64,000 nucleotides of DNA from Kineosporia aurantiaca JCM 3230 (GCA_000719025.1 JODP01000008.1:124001-188000); one strand, 5' to 3'. Counted from the stretch's first letter, positions 17,184 to 25,540 are shown. The notes: a model not told the origin generated them from the sequence alone. Program-made: numbers and translations.

Positions 17184-18578
17184 ATGAAATCGCACAGACA
17201 GCGACGCTTTGCCACCGCTGCCGTCACGGTGACGGTCACGGCGAGCGCATTCGGGGTCACGCTGTTCGCATCGAGCGCTGAGGCCGGCACGGCCGCTGCG
17301 CCGAAGGTGACCCGGGTCTCACTCGGGATCAACGGCAAGCAGGCCAACGCCTACAGCCTGCTCGGGGCGGTCACGCCCAACGGCCGTTACGTGCTCTTCC
17401 TCTCCAGCGCAACCAATCTGGTGAAGGGGGACAGCAACGGCAACCAGGAGCTGTACCGCCGGGACACGGTCACCGGCAAGACCGAGAAGGTCACCTGGTC
17501 GGCCCAGCACGGTGAGGCCAGTACCTCGATGATCAGCAACTACAACGGCATCTCGGCCAACGGCCGGTACGTCGTCTTCGATTCCTCGGCGAGCAACCTG
17601 GTCCGGGGTGACACGAACAACGTGTCCGACGTGTTCCTGCGGGATATGAAGACCGGCGTCACCAAGAGGATCTCGGTCAAGGGCGGTAAGGGCGACGGCG
17701 CGCAGCCGTCGATCAGCGCGAACGGACGCCTGGTGGCCTTCGCGTCGGGGAGCACGGCGTTCGTCCCGAAGGACACGAACAAGACCGACGACATCTTCGT
17801 CAAGGACCTGAAGACGAACAAGTTCACCCGGGTCTCGGTCACCTCCAAGGGCGGCCAGTCCGACGACGCGGTGCCGCCGTCCAACACCGGGGGACCGGCG
17901 ACGAACTTCGACGACCGGTACAGCGCCGCCCCGCTGATCTCCGGGGACGGCACGACCGTGGCGTTCATGTCCTACGCCCGCAATCTGGTTCCGAAGGACA
18001 CGAACAACGCTTCGGACGTCTTCCTGCACAGCCTGCGTTCGGGCAAGACCACGCGGGTCAGCGTCAAGACGGACGGTTCCCAGGCGAACAACTCCCACCG
18101 TGGTTACGGCAGCACGCCGATGTCGATCTCCGCGGACGGAACGGTCATCGTCATGATCGGTGACCAGGCCGACCTGGCCGGCCCCAATGACCAGCGGCAC
18201 GAGGACGACACCTACGTGCGCAACCTCCGCACCCACGTCACCAGTCGGGTGACCGCCCGGGCGGACGGTGTGCCGACCCTGCAGGCGGCCGGTGAGGCCT
18301 ACGTCTCCCCGGACGGCCGGTACCTGGCCTTCGCCAGCACCGAGCCGAACGTGAAGCTCGGGTACACCGGCACCGTGCGGGACATCTTCATCCGCGACCT
18401 GAAGACCAACAAGGTCAAGGTCGTCCCGGTGACCGGCACGACCAAGGTGCCCAACGACGGCAGCTGGCACTTCGTACTGACCACCAAGGCGGCGGCCGTG
18501 GTCTTCCAGAGCTATGCGAGCAACCTGGTCGGCGGCGACACCAACGGCGTTGAGGACATCTTCAAGCGCACGTTCTGA
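17184..18578 (+). CDS. Secreted TolB-like PD40 beta-propeller protein (copy 3)
   Basis: 464 residues with a signal peptide (MKSHRQRRFATAAV to about SSAEAG). Seven blades can be counted by eye, beginning AVTPNGRYVLFLS, GISANGRYVVFDS, SISANGRLVAFAS, LISGDGTTVAFMS, SISADGTVIVMIG, YVSPDGRYLAFAS and a last blade with AAAVVFQSYASNLV. Most carry the GDTN---D-F turn motif. It is closest in form to copy 1 (5375-6784). AGGAAATC before ATG 17184 is a good ribosome site. Strong terminators on both sides make it its own transcription unit. Confidence 0.88.
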   Translation: MKSHRQRRFATAAVTVTVTASAFGVTLFASSAEAGTAAAPKVTRVSLGINGKQANAYSLLGAVTPNGRYVLFLSSATNLVKGDSNGNQELYRRDTVTGKTEKVTWSAQHGEASTSMISNYNGISANGRYVVFDSSASNLVRGDTNNVSDVFLRDMKTGVTKRISVKGGKGDGAQPSISANGRLVAFASGSTAFVPKDTNKTDDIFVKDLKTNKFTRVSVTSKGGQSDDAVPPSNTGGPATNFDDRYSAAPLISGDGTTVAFMSYARNLVPKDTNNASDVFLHSLRSGKTTRVSVKTDGSQANNSHRGYGSTPMSISADGTVIVMIGDQADLAGPNDQRHEDDTYVRNLRTHVTSRVTARADGVPTLQAAGEAYVSPDGRYLAFASTEPNVKLGYTGTVRDIFIRDLKTNKVKVVPVTGTTKVPNDGSWHFVLTTKAAAVVFQSYASNLVGGDTNGVEDIFKRTF

Positions 18579-18589
18579 CGACCGTGGAC

Positions 18590-18624
18590 GGCCGTGGACG
18601 GGAACCCCGCCCACGGCCGTTTTT
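18590..18624. terminator. Rho-independent terminator after the PD40 gene
   Basis: GGCCGTGG(A)CGGG pairs with CCCCGCCCACGGCC around a short loop, followed by GTTTTT. It lies between converging genes and may serve the rightward unit. Confidence 0.75.
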
Positions 18625-18680
18625 CAGCGCCGGATCGGTGGGGCCGGAGCCGGCCGGCGGGAAGACCGTCGGTCACCGGC

Positions 18681-19616
18681 TCAGGCGGGCAGGACGATGA
18701 CCTTGCCGGGGATCCGGCCCGCGGCGGCCTCGGCGTGCAGAGCGGGCAGCTCGGTCAGCGGGATGCGGCGGGTGACCTCGACCTGCAGGGCTCCCTTGTC
18801 GACGAGGGACACCAGTTCGGTGAGCCGGTCGCGGTTGGGGAGCACGAACACGGTGGCCGCGGTGACGCCGCGGGCCTCGTCGCTGGGGGTGGCCATGAAC
18901 GCCGTGGTGCTGACCACCTTGCCCCCGTCGCGGACCAGGGCCACCAGCGCGGTGAACTGTTCGGGGCTGATGGGTGCGAGGTTGAGCAGGACGTCGACCG
19001 GCTGGTCGACGGCGGTCAGCAGGTCGGTCGTGGTGTAGTCGACGATCTGGTCGGCTCCCGCGGCGCGGACGGCATCCTCGCTCTGCGCGGTGGCGGTGGC
19101 CACGACGTACACACCAGCCCGTTTGGCCAGGGCGATGGCGTACTTGCCGACCACGCCTCCGGCGCCGTTGATGAGCACCCGCTGACCGGCCTGCAGGGCA
19201 CCGTCGTCGAAAAGCGCCTGCCAGGCGGTCAAGGACACTGACGGAAGAGCCGCCGCGTCGGCCAACGGGATGCTCGTGGGGGCCGCGACCAGGCGGTCCG
19301 CCGGGGTGACCACGTATTCCGCCGCGCCGCCGTCCCGTTCCATCGGCAGGAACCCGATGACGGCGTCCCCCACCTGGAGACCGTCCACCCCGTCGCCGAG
19401 GGCGTCCACCGTGCCGGAAACGTCGTAGCTGGGCACATGCGGCAGAACGATCGGGATCGGCAGGAAGCCCGCCCGCATGCCGTTGTCGGCGGCGTTGAAC
19501 GCCGAGGCCGCCACCCGGATCCGTACCTCGCCGGCGCCGGGAACGGGCTGCTCGGCGTCCTCGTACCGCAGGACCTCGGGGCCGCCGACCTCGTGGAAAC
19601 GCACTGCCTTCATCAC
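18681..19616 (-). CDS. NADP-dependent quinone oxidoreductase-like MDR protein (paralogue A)
   Basis: 311 residues, zinc-less medium-chain dehydrogenase/reductase. The N-terminal GroES-like domain (MKAVRFHEVGGPEVLRYED) and the nucleotide-binding domain with GQRVLINGAGGVVGKYAIAL are standard for QOR-type NADPH:quinone or enone reductases; structural-zinc cysteines are absent. The start is ATG 19616 or the next ATG 19613. It shares about half its residues, and a closely similar 5' leader and promoter, with the gene at 20660. It lies directly downstream of, and in line with, the XRE regulator, from which a palindromic operator candidate separates it. Confidence 0.9.
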   Translation of the reverse strand: MMKAVRFHEVGGPEVLRYEDAEQPVPGAGEVRIRVAASAFNAADNGMRAGFLPIPIVLPHVPSYDVSGTVDALGDGVDGLQVGDAVIGFLPMERDGGAAEYVVTPADRLVAAPTSIPLADAAALPSVSLTAWQALFDDGALQAGQRVLINGAGGVVGKYAIALAKRAGVYVVATATAQSEDAVRAAGADQIVDYTTTDLLTAVDQPVDVLLNLAPISPEQFTALVALVRDGGKVVSTTAFMATPSDEARGVTAATVFVLPNRDRLTELVSLVDKGALQVEVTRRIPLTELPALHAEAAAGRIPGKVIVLPA

Positions 19617-19679
19617 TGAACCTGCTTTCGTCGCGGTGCTGTCGGGGAGACGTCACCAACTTCGCAGGTTCCCGCGCCC

Positions 19680-20534
19680 TTAACCTGGGCCAGATCGGCC
19701 CACCTTGATGACCGCCGGCCCATCGGCCGCGCCCACCACCTCGGCCAGGCGGGCCGCATCGGCCGAACCCGGCGCCGCGGTCAGCATCAGCGCGGCCAGG
19801 TCGTCACCCGGGATGGCGAGCAGGCTCCCGACCAGCGTCACGGACTCACCGTCCGGATGGACGAACGCCGCGCTGCTCTCGTAGGCGTCCACCGGCCGCG
19901 GGGTGCGCCACAAGGTGTCGAACAGGCGGCTCCGGGTCCGCATCTCGTCCACCAGCTCGGCGAGCCCGGCATCCGCGGGGTAGCGCAGCATCGCGGTCTT
20001 CACCTGGGCGGCAAGGATCGACTCGTGGTCGGTGGCATCCGTCGCGGACTGCTTGAAGCCCTCGAACGGATCGCAGAACGTCCTCCAGGCGACGTTCCAG
20101 TCCCAGCGGTCCCCGGTCAGGTCCCAGTGCTCCAGAGCCAGGAAGGCGCTGTTGACCGCGATCAGGTTCATCGCCGCGTCGGACACGAACATCGGAGTGT
20201 CCGCGAACCGCTCCAGCAGTCGCGTCGCGCCCGGTCCGAGGTCGGTCGGCACCTGCCCGCCGGCGGCGGCGTACCCGGCCAGCGCGCAGAGCCGTTCGTA
20301 GTCCGCCCGGCGCACCCGCAGGGCCTGGGCGATGGCGTTCACCACACCGGCCGAGGGGTGGCTGCGTCCTTGTTCCAACCGGCGCACGTAGTCCGCCGAC
20401 ATCCCCGCGAGCTCGCCGAGTTCCTCCCGCCGCAGCCCACGCACCCGCCGCCCGCCCGCCGGTAGCCCGACCGATTCGGGGGACGTGCTCTCCCGCAACT
20501 GACGCACTGCTGTGCCGAATTCCTGCCGCTCCAC
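19680..20534 (-). CDS. XRE-family regulator with MmyB-like ligand-binding domain
   Basis: 284 residues. The N-terminal helix-turn-helix spans about residues 8-75 (LRREELGELAGMSADYVRRL, EQGRSHPS). A PAS-like MmyB C-terminal domain follows (MFVSDAAMNLIAVNSAFLAL, then WRTFCDP). Such regulators usually act on an adjacent oxidoreductase or SDR gene. Here they sit between two paralogous oxidoreductase genes, one downstream on the same strand and one divergent. The operator candidate of paralogue A (19686-19702) overlaps the last codons of this gene. GTG/ATG choice: 20534 fits the conserved start. Confidence 0.9.
   Translation of the reverse strand: MERQEFGTAVRQLRESTSPESVGLPAGGRRVRGLRREELGELAGMSADYVRRLEQGRSHPSAGVVNAIAQALRVRRADYERLCALAGYAAAGGQVPTDLGPGATRLLERFADTPMFVSDAAMNLIAVNSAFLALEHWDLTGDRWDWNVAWRTFCDPFEGFKQSATDATDHESILAAQVKTAMLRYPADAGLAELVDEMRTRSRLFDTLWRTPRPVDAYESSAAFVHPDGESVTLVGSLLAIPGDDLAALMLTAAPGSADAARLAEVVGAADGPAVIKVGRSGPG
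19686..19702. promoter_or_regulatory. Candidate operator for oxidoreductase paralogue A
   Basis: TGGGCCAGATCGGCCCA, a 7+3+7 palindrome with one mismatch. On the minus strand it stands in the same order relative to GGAACCTGCGA and GCAGGTTCAG as the copy at 20572, before ATG 19616. It overlaps the 3' end of the regulator gene. Confidence 0.6.
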
Positions 20535-20571
20535 GGCGCAATTGTGCCTTGGATGCCGGTCCGGATGAAGG

Positions 20572-20588
20572 TGGGCCGATCCGGCCCA
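20572..20588. promoter_or_regulatory. Candidate operator for oxidoreductase paralogue B / XRE gene
   Basis: TGGGCCGATCCGGCCCA, a perfect 7+3+7 palindrome in the divergent spacer between the XRE gene (start 20534) and oxidoreductase B (start 20660). It is nearly identical to the site at 19686-19702. A further half-site TGGGCCGG follows at about 20596. The XRE protein is the obvious binder (inference). Confidence 0.65.
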
Positions 20589-20659
20589 GGCTGAGTGGGC
20601 CGGAACCTGCGACGTTGAGTGACGTGCCCTCCGGCGCGCTCACGAAAGCAGGTTCAGCG

Positions 20660-21607
20660 ATGAAGGCAGTGCGGTTCCACTCGTTCGGCGGACCCGAGGT
20701 GCTGCGTTACGAGGACGTTGAACAGCCCACCCCGGGGCCGGGCCAGGTTCGGATCCGGGTGGCCGCCACGTCCTTCAATGGTGTTGACGCCGCCATCCGG
20801 GCAGGTTTCCTGCGCGACTGCATCCCGGTGCGGCTACCGCACACTCCCGGTATCGACGTCACCGGCACGGTGGACGCGCTGGGGGCTGACGTGGACGAGG
20901 TCGCGCTCGGCGACCGAGTCGTCGGCTTCCTGCCCATGGGCGCGGCCGGGGCGGCCGCGGAATACGTGATCGCGCCGGCCGAGACCCTGACCGGGGCACC
21001 GAAGCACCGCTCCTTGACCGACCTGGCGGCCCTGCCACTGGCCGGGCTGACCGCCTGGCAGGCGCTGTTCGACCACGGCAAACTGACCGCCGGGCAACGG
21101 GTTCTGATCAACGGGGCCGGGGGAGCGGTCGGCGGATTCGCTGTGCAACTGGCCAAGGAGGTCTGTGCTCAGGTGATCGCCGTGACCGGTTCCCGCAGCG
21201 TGGCCCGGGTCAGATCGGCGGGCGCCGACGAAGTGATCGAGCACGGTCTTGCTGACCTGACCACCGCGCGGACCGCACCGGTCGACCTCGTCGTCAATGT
21301 CGCGCCGGTCGCTCCGGAACAGCTGTGCGTGCTGCTCACGATGATCCGCGACGGCGGCAAGCTGGTCAGTACCACCACCGGGGCGCCTGCTCCTTCCGAC
21401 GAGAAGCGCTCCGTCCAGGGCATCGACCTGTTCGTGCGCAGCGACATCGACCAACTCGCGGACCTGGTTGCCCGGGTGAGCACCGGCGAGCTACTCCTCG
21501 ATGTCGCTCACCGGGTGACCCTGGCCGACCTACCCGCCCTCCATGCGCAGGTCGGCACCACTGCGTTACCGGGCAAGGTCGTAGTCCTGGTGGTTCGTGA
21601 GCCCTGA
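20660..21607 (+). CDS. NADP-dependent quinone oxidoreductase-like MDR protein (paralogue B)
   Basis: 315 residues, same fold and motifs as paralogue A: MKAVRFHSFGGPEVLRYEDV at the N-terminus, GQRVLINGAGGAVGGFAVQL for the dinucleotide, SYD/GID region without zinc ligands. ATG 20660 aligns with the start of paralogue A, and the DNA before both (ACGAAAGCAGGTTCAG) is nearly identical; a longer upstream frame from 20549 is not conserved. Probably derepressed through the adjacent XRE regulator by a reactive quinone or enone; that ligand class is inference. Confidence 0.9.
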   Translation: MKAVRFHSFGGPEVLRYEDVEQPTPGPGQVRIRVAATSFNGVDAAIRAGFLRDCIPVRLPHTPGIDVTGTVDALGADVDEVALGDRVVGFLPMGAAGAAAEYVIAPAETLTGAPKHRSLTDLAALPLAGLTAWQALFDHGKLTAGQRVLINGAGGAVGGFAVQLAKEVCAQVIAVTGSRSVARVRSAGADEVIEHGLADLTTARTAPVDLVVNVAPVAPEQLCVLLTMIRDGGKLVSTTTGAPAPSDEKRSVQGIDLFVRSDIDQLADLVARVSTGELLLDVAHRVTLADLPALHAQVGTTALPGKVVVLVVREP

Positions 21608-21617
21608 TCCGGCACAG

Positions 21618-21652
21618 TGACGCTCCCGGTCCGCGGGGGGCCGGGAGCGTCA
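21618..21652. terminator. Hairpin terminator after oxidoreductase B
   Basis: TGACGCTCCCGG (21618-21629) pairs perfectly with CCGGGAGCGTCA (21641-21652) around an 11-nt G-rich loop. No T-run follows. Confidence 0.6.
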
Positions 21653-21663
21653 TGGAGTGAGAA

Positions 21664-21756
21664 CTAGGAAAGGTCCTCGAGGTCCAGCGGGTTCTTCGGG
21701 GCCTTGACCGTCACCTTCTTGTTCCAGCCGGAGTAGGTGATGCGGCTCGCCGCGCC
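21664..21756 (-). pseudogene. C-terminal tail of an LppX/LprG-like lipoprotein, relic
   Basis: The minus strand reads ASRITYSGWNKKVTVKAP then KNPLDLEDLS and a TAG at 21664. 'TYSGWNK-V-V-AP' is the usual last strand of LolA/LppX-type lipoproteins. Directly upstream in the same frame is a TAA (near 21757), so only about 30 codons survive. The rest of the 250-bp gap up to the next gene holds nothing recognisable besides the hairpin. Confidence 0.5.
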
Positions 21757-21854
21757 AGCTTAGAATTTCCTGTGAGACAACGCAGGCGGTTTCCCGGACC
21801 GAGCGTGGACTTTCCTCAGGTACCCCTCAGGCCCGACGGTGCTAGTTTCTCGGC

Positions 21855-22637
21855 GTGACAGCGTCCGGTTCGACCCTTTCCACGTTCAAGGACCGCTTCC
21901 GGCAGGTCGCGTCCGAGCGGGCCGCCCCGGAAGCGGTGGTCGAGGCCTATCTCGCTTCACTGCGTCCGCGCGTCACGCTGCACACCGAGGCCAACGACGC
22001 CGGTGTGGTCTTCCGCTACGGCGGTCGGCCGCGTCTTCCGGCCGGGGTCGAATGGCCCGGCGAACTCGCCTTCCTCGGGGCCCTGGATTGCGCGGCCATT
22101 CCCCGGGAGCACCTGGACCTGCCCTATCCCCAGTCCGGCGAGCTGTTGTTCTTCTGGGATGGGTGGGACGCCCCGGATACCGGCGAGGGGGATGTCATTC
22201 ACGTGGCCGATCCCTCTACCGCCCAGGAGCAGTCCGGTTCCGGCGAGGGCTATGGGCGGGTCGACTACTTCGCCACTCCGAAAATCGAAGCAGCCTGGGA
22301 CAGCAGCTATTTCCCGGACGGCTACTTCGAGTCCTTCGGCGCCATCCATGACGCTGTGCAGGCAGGGCAGGACGCTGTGTTCGGTGACTTCGCCCTGGGC
22401 GGCTATCCGAACATGGAGCTGCCGCCCGAGTGGGAGATGGCGGAAAGCCTCGGGCAAGAGCTGACTTACGAGCAGAACGCGGAGATCTTCGAGCGTCTTC
22501 GCGGTGAGTGCCGGGTGCTCTTGTCCTCGAACAGCGATCCCGCCGAGTCCTACCGACTGACCTACTCGATTCTCACCCAGGATCTGGCGGCGGGCCGGCT
22601 CGAGACCGCCCAGCTGAGGGCCGACGTCAACGACTGA
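21855..22637 (+). CDS. DUF1963 (YwqG-like) protein
   Basis: 260 residues, soluble. Typical DUF1963 pattern: FRYGGRPRLPAGVEWP near the N-terminus (the 'GG-P-LP----WP' core), LAFLGALDCAAIP, SGELLFFWDG, then FGDFALGGYPNMELP in the C-terminal half. The usual length is 200-280 residues. Biochemical function is unknown; some members occur with toxin/immunity genes. GTG 21855 lies 12 bp after a TTTCTCGG stretch and is the first plausible start. Single-gene unit. Confidence 0.85.
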   Translation: MTASGSTLSTFKDRFRQVASERAAPEAVVEAYLASLRPRVTLHTEANDAGVVFRYGGRPRLPAGVEWPGELAFLGALDCAAIPREHLDLPYPQSGELLFFWDGWDAPDTGEGDVIHVADPSTAQEQSGSGEGYGRVDYFATPKIEAAWDSSYFPDGYFESFGAIHDAVQAGQDAVFGDFALGGYPNMELPPEWEMAESLGQELTYEQNAEIFERLRGECRVLLSSNSDPAESYRLTYSILTQDLAAGRLETAQLRADVND

Positions 22638-22741
22638 ATGCCCGGGTCTGCACCCCCGGCTCGCTGTCCATCTCCTGGCCGAGCACCTTTAGTAGGATCA
22701 TTGAGGACGCCGAAACTCTTCCACGCACAGCCGGGCGACCT

Positions 22742-23338
22742 GTGAACACCGGCCTCCTCGCCCAGGCCGCCGGGCTCTTCGCGGTCACGAACATCGACGA
22801 CATCCTCGTCCTGGCCCTGTTCTTCGCCCAGGGAGCCGGCCGCCGAGGCAACGGTCGCATTATTGCCACGGGCCAGTACCTCGGTTTCATCGCCATCCTG
22901 GTGGTCGCCGTCGCAGCCTCCCTCGGCGCGACCTTCCTGCCTGAGGACGCGATTCCTTATCTCGGGCTCCTGCCCCTGGCTCTGGGGATCAGAGCCGGTT
23001 TTCAGGCCTGGCGTCAGCGCAGGGACCCCGACGACGACACCGATGAAGCGACCGGGGGTCCCAGGGCGCTGGAAGTGGCGGCCGTGACCTTCGCCAACGG
23101 CGGGGACAACATCGGTGTCTACGTCCCCGTGTTCGCCGGTGCAGGCATCGGCGGCATGAGCGTTTTCGTCGTGGTCTTCCTCATCCTGGTGGCCGTCTGG
23201 GTCGCCGCCGGTCACTACCTGGCCACCCGACCGGCCATCGCCCGGGCCCTCTCCCGATGGGGACACGTCCTGCTGCCGCTCGTCCTCATCGGGATCGGGC
23301 TGCTCATCCTCGTCGAAGGCGGAGCCTTCGGCCTCTGA
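22742..23338 (+). CDS. CadD-like cadmium resistance/export membrane protein
   Basis: 198 residues with about six membrane segments. The CadD family signature AVTNIDDILVLALFFAQ lies at about residues 14-30 and the second, internally repeated copy FANGGDNIGVYVPVFA at about residues 117-132. Acidic Asp pairs in both copies are the presumed metal or cation sites. A variable Asp-rich loop (RRDPDDDTDE) separates the halves. GTG 22742 is selected; the open frame further upstream (from 22508) overlaps the DUF1963 gene and is not membrane-like. No metal-responsive regulator is adjacent. Confidence 0.85.
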   Translation: MNTGLLAQAAGLFAVTNIDDILVLALFFAQGAGRRGNGRIIATGQYLGFIAILVVAVAASLGATFLPEDAIPYLGLLPLALGIRAGFQAWRQRRDPDDDTDEATGGPRALEVAAVTFANGGDNIGVYVPVFAGAGIGGMSVFVVVFLILVAVWVAAGHYLATRPAIARALSRWGHVLLPLVLIGIGLLILVEGGAFGL

Positions 23339-23413
23339 CCAGCGGATGAGGTCCCCAGCCAAGGATGCCCTCGCGGAATGTCCCAATCATCCATTCCGGT
23401 ACGGTTCCCGACC

Positions 23414-24004
23414 ATGGGCGAACTGATCCTGATCCGGCACGGCGAGACTGCCTGGAGCCGCTCCGGTCAATATGCGGGACGCACGGACCTCCCGATGACC
23501 GACGCGGGAAGGGCGGCGGCCCGAGCCCTCACCTCCGCATTGGCCGCCAGCCGGCCGGTCGCCGCGTTCAGCAGCCCTCTGAGCCGGGCTGTGCAGACCG
23601 CCGAACTGGCCGGCCTGACCGGCGTCCAGCCCGACACCGATCTGCTGGAGTGGGACTACGGCGGCTACGAAGGCCTGACCGAAACGCAGATCAGGGCGTT
23701 GAGGCCGGGCTGGGATCTGTGGCGCGACGGTGTCGTCGCAGGCGAGCGTCTTGACCAGGTGGCGGCTCGCTGCGACGCCGTCCTCGGTCGAGTCGGGTCA
23801 CTCCTGGCCGAGGGTAACGTCGCCCTGATCGCTCATGGGCACCTGCAGCGCGTGCTCACCGCCCGCTGGCTCGGTCTCGACCCTTCGGCGGGCCAGCTGT
23901 TCGCCCATCCGCACCCAGGCACGATCAGCCTCCTTGGAATCGAGCGAGGACGCCCGGTCGTCTCCGCATGGAACATCGCCCAGCACCTCGACGCGGCGGT
24001 CTGA
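23414..24004 (+). CDS. Histidine phosphatase (phosphoglycerate-mutase-like) family protein
   Basis: 196 residues. The catalytic RHG motif LIRHGETAWS is near the N-terminus, SPLSRAVQTAEL carries the second Arg, WDYGGYEGLT the acidic residue and IAHGHLQRVLTARWLGL the second His. This is the SixA/CobC/GpmB superfamily, acting on sugar phosphates, phosphoproteins or similar. ATG 23414 (MGELILIRHG) matches the family start; ATG 23378 would add 12 unconserved residues and cannot be excluded. The convergent neighbour ends 20 bp beyond its stop. Confidence 0.85.
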   Translation: MGELILIRHGETAWSRSGQYAGRTDLPMTDAGRAAARALTSALAASRPVAAFSSPLSRAVQTAELAGLTGVQPDTDLLEWDYGGYEGLTETQIRALRPGWDLWRDGVVAGERLDQVAARCDAVLGRVGSLLAEGNVALIAHGHLQRVLTARWLGLDPSAGQLFAHPHPGTISLLGIERGRPVVSAWNIAQHLDAAV

Positions 24005-24024
24005 TCCTCTTCCGGAAAGAGCCT

Positions 24025-24642
24025 TCAGAGCGGGTTGGCTCCCAAGGCGATGTCGAAGCCGGAGCCGTTGCTGGCCACGCCCACCAGGAGGACACCCGCC
24101 CATTCCAGGGCATGGGCCATGGCCAGGCCGCCGGCGTCGAGGGGCCGCATATCCAGGCTCGTCAGAAACGCCGCGACCCGTTCTCGGGCCTCGGTGCTGT
24201 CGCCGGCGAAGAACGCATCCACGGGCTTGTTCTCAGCAAGCACGCCGCGGAGGATCGAATTGAATGCCTTGACCACGTGGGCGCTCTCGGGGGCGACGGC
24301 GGCGATCTGCTCGGACACCGAGTTGCCCGGGCTGGTCACCAGTCCGCTGACGTCGGGGGTGAACGGATTGGTGATGTCGATGAGGATCTTGCCGGCCAGC
24401 GCGTCGCCGTAATGCGCGACCACGTCAACGGCGCTGGCGTAAAGCACGGCCACGATGACGATGTCGCCCGCGGGCCGCGCGCCGAACGTGCCCACGGTGG
24501 CGCCGGGGCCGATCTGGTCGGCGAGCGCCTGGGCCTTGGCAGTGTCGCGGCTCATCAGTTCGACGGTGTGGCCGTGCCCGACCGCCCGGGTGCCGATGGC
24601 GTTGGCCATGTTGCCGGCGCCGATGATGCTGATGGTGGTCAT
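24025..24642 (-). CDS. NADP oxidoreductase (F420-dependent NADP reductase-like)
   Basis: 205 residues. An N-terminal Rossmann fold with IIGAGNMANAIGTRAVGHGH binds NADP(H), and VKAFNSILRGVL is the conserved C-terminal motif of F420H2:NADP oxidoreductase-like proteins. IDITNPFTP is also characteristic. Many members of this group lack proven F420 use. It is downstream of the SDR gene, 67 bp apart and on the same strand; both are divergent from a TetR gene, so it is probably part of the TetR-controlled unit. Confidence 0.85.
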   Translation of the reverse strand: MTTISIIGAGNMANAIGTRAVGHGHTVELMSRDTAKAQALADQIGPGATVGTFGARPAGDIVIVAVLYASAVDVVAHYGDALAGKILIDITNPFTPDVSGLVTSPGNSVSEQIAAVAPESAHVVKAFNSILRGVLAENKPVDAFFAGDSTEARERVAAFLTSLDMRPLDAGGLAMAHALEWAGVLLVGVASNGSGFDIALGANPL

Positions 24643-24709
24643 GAAGTGAGGTCCTTTGTCGTGGCGGGATCTGTTCGGCGGTGCGTGGATGTGATCAGGG
24701 GCGGCTCGC

Positions 24710-25444
24710 TCAGATCACCGTGGTGCCGCCGTCGGCCACCAGTTCCATGCCGTTGACGTAGCTCGAGTCGTCCGAGGCGAGGAACAGCGCCGCCGAGGCG
24801 ATCTCCTCGGGGCGCCCCATCTCCCGCCGGGGAATCACGGACTCGAACTGGGCCTTCATCTGCGCGTCCAGCACTTCCTCCATCATCGGCGAGGCCACCT
24901 GACCCGGGGTCAGCACGTTCACCCGGATCTTCCGGTCCCTCAGTTCGGACACCCACACGCGTGCGAAGGCGGGCAGCACGGCCTTGCTCGCTGCGTATAC
25001 GCCCCAGTCGGGGTAACCCCGGAGCGAAGCGTTCGAACCGGTCATGAAGATCGAGCCCCCGTCGTTGAACAGCGGCAGGGCCTTCTGGACCGTGAACAGC
25101 GTGCCGCGCGCGTTGACCGAGAAGGCCGCGTCGAAGTGCTCCTCGGTGATCTCGCCGAGCTTGCCCTGCTCGCCCGCCCCGGCGCTGGCCCACAGGACGT
25201 CGATCGATCCCTTCTCCTGCTGGACGGTCTCGAACAGACGGTCCAGATCGTCGAGGTTGGCCGAATCCCCCTGGACGCCGGTCACGTTCCGGCCGATCTG
25301 CTGGACGGCCTGATCGAGCGCGTCCTTGCGACGGCCCGAGATGAAGACGTGAGCCCCTTCCTCCACGAACAACTTGGCTCCGGCCAGGGCCATACCGCTG
25401 GTCCCGCCGGTGATCACTGCGACCTTGCCGTCGAGCTTTCCCAT
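24710..25444 (-). CDS. Short-chain dehydrogenase/reductase (TetR-linked)
   Basis: 244 residues, classical SDR. The cofactor loop is TGGTSGMALAGAKLF; the third glycine of TGxxxGxG is Ala here. The active site has Ser in FMTGSNASLRG and YAASK (Tyr/Lys). The C-terminus ends VNGMELVADGG, the usual '-DGG' tail. ATG 25444 is chosen because conserved sequence (MGKLDGKVAVITGG) starts there; a longer form from 25483 runs into the promoter region. Typically controlled by the divergent TetR repressor and active on small carbonyls. Confidence 0.9.
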   Translation of the reverse strand: MGKLDGKVAVITGGTSGMALAGAKLFVEEGAHVFISGRRKDALDQAVQQIGRNVTGVQGDSANLDDLDRLFETVQQEKGSIDVLWASAGAGEQGKLGEITEEHFDAAFSVNARGTLFTVQKALPLFNDGGSIFMTGSNASLRGYPDWGVYAASKAVLPAFARVWVSELRDRKIRVNVLTPGQVASPMMEEVLDAQMKAQFESVIPRREMGRPEEIASAALFLASDDSSYVNGMELVADGGTTVI

Positions 25445-25472
25445 GACTGCTCCGTCCACGCTCCGTGGCGGT

Positions 25473-25540
25473 GCTATGTACACCGACCTGTTTCGTTAAC
25501 GTATCAACCACCCGGGCGATCGGCAAGCTATGCACACCGA
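25473..25540. promoter_or_regulatory. Direct repeats in the SDR/TetR divergent promoter
   Basis: GCTATGTACACCGA (25473-25486) and GCTATGCACACCGA (25527-25540) match at 13 of 14 positions and are 54 bp apart. A TTGATA-like -35 (minus strand) and CCGATCGG partial palindromes lie between and beside them. Likely TetR operators covering both promoters (inference). Confidence 0.55.
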
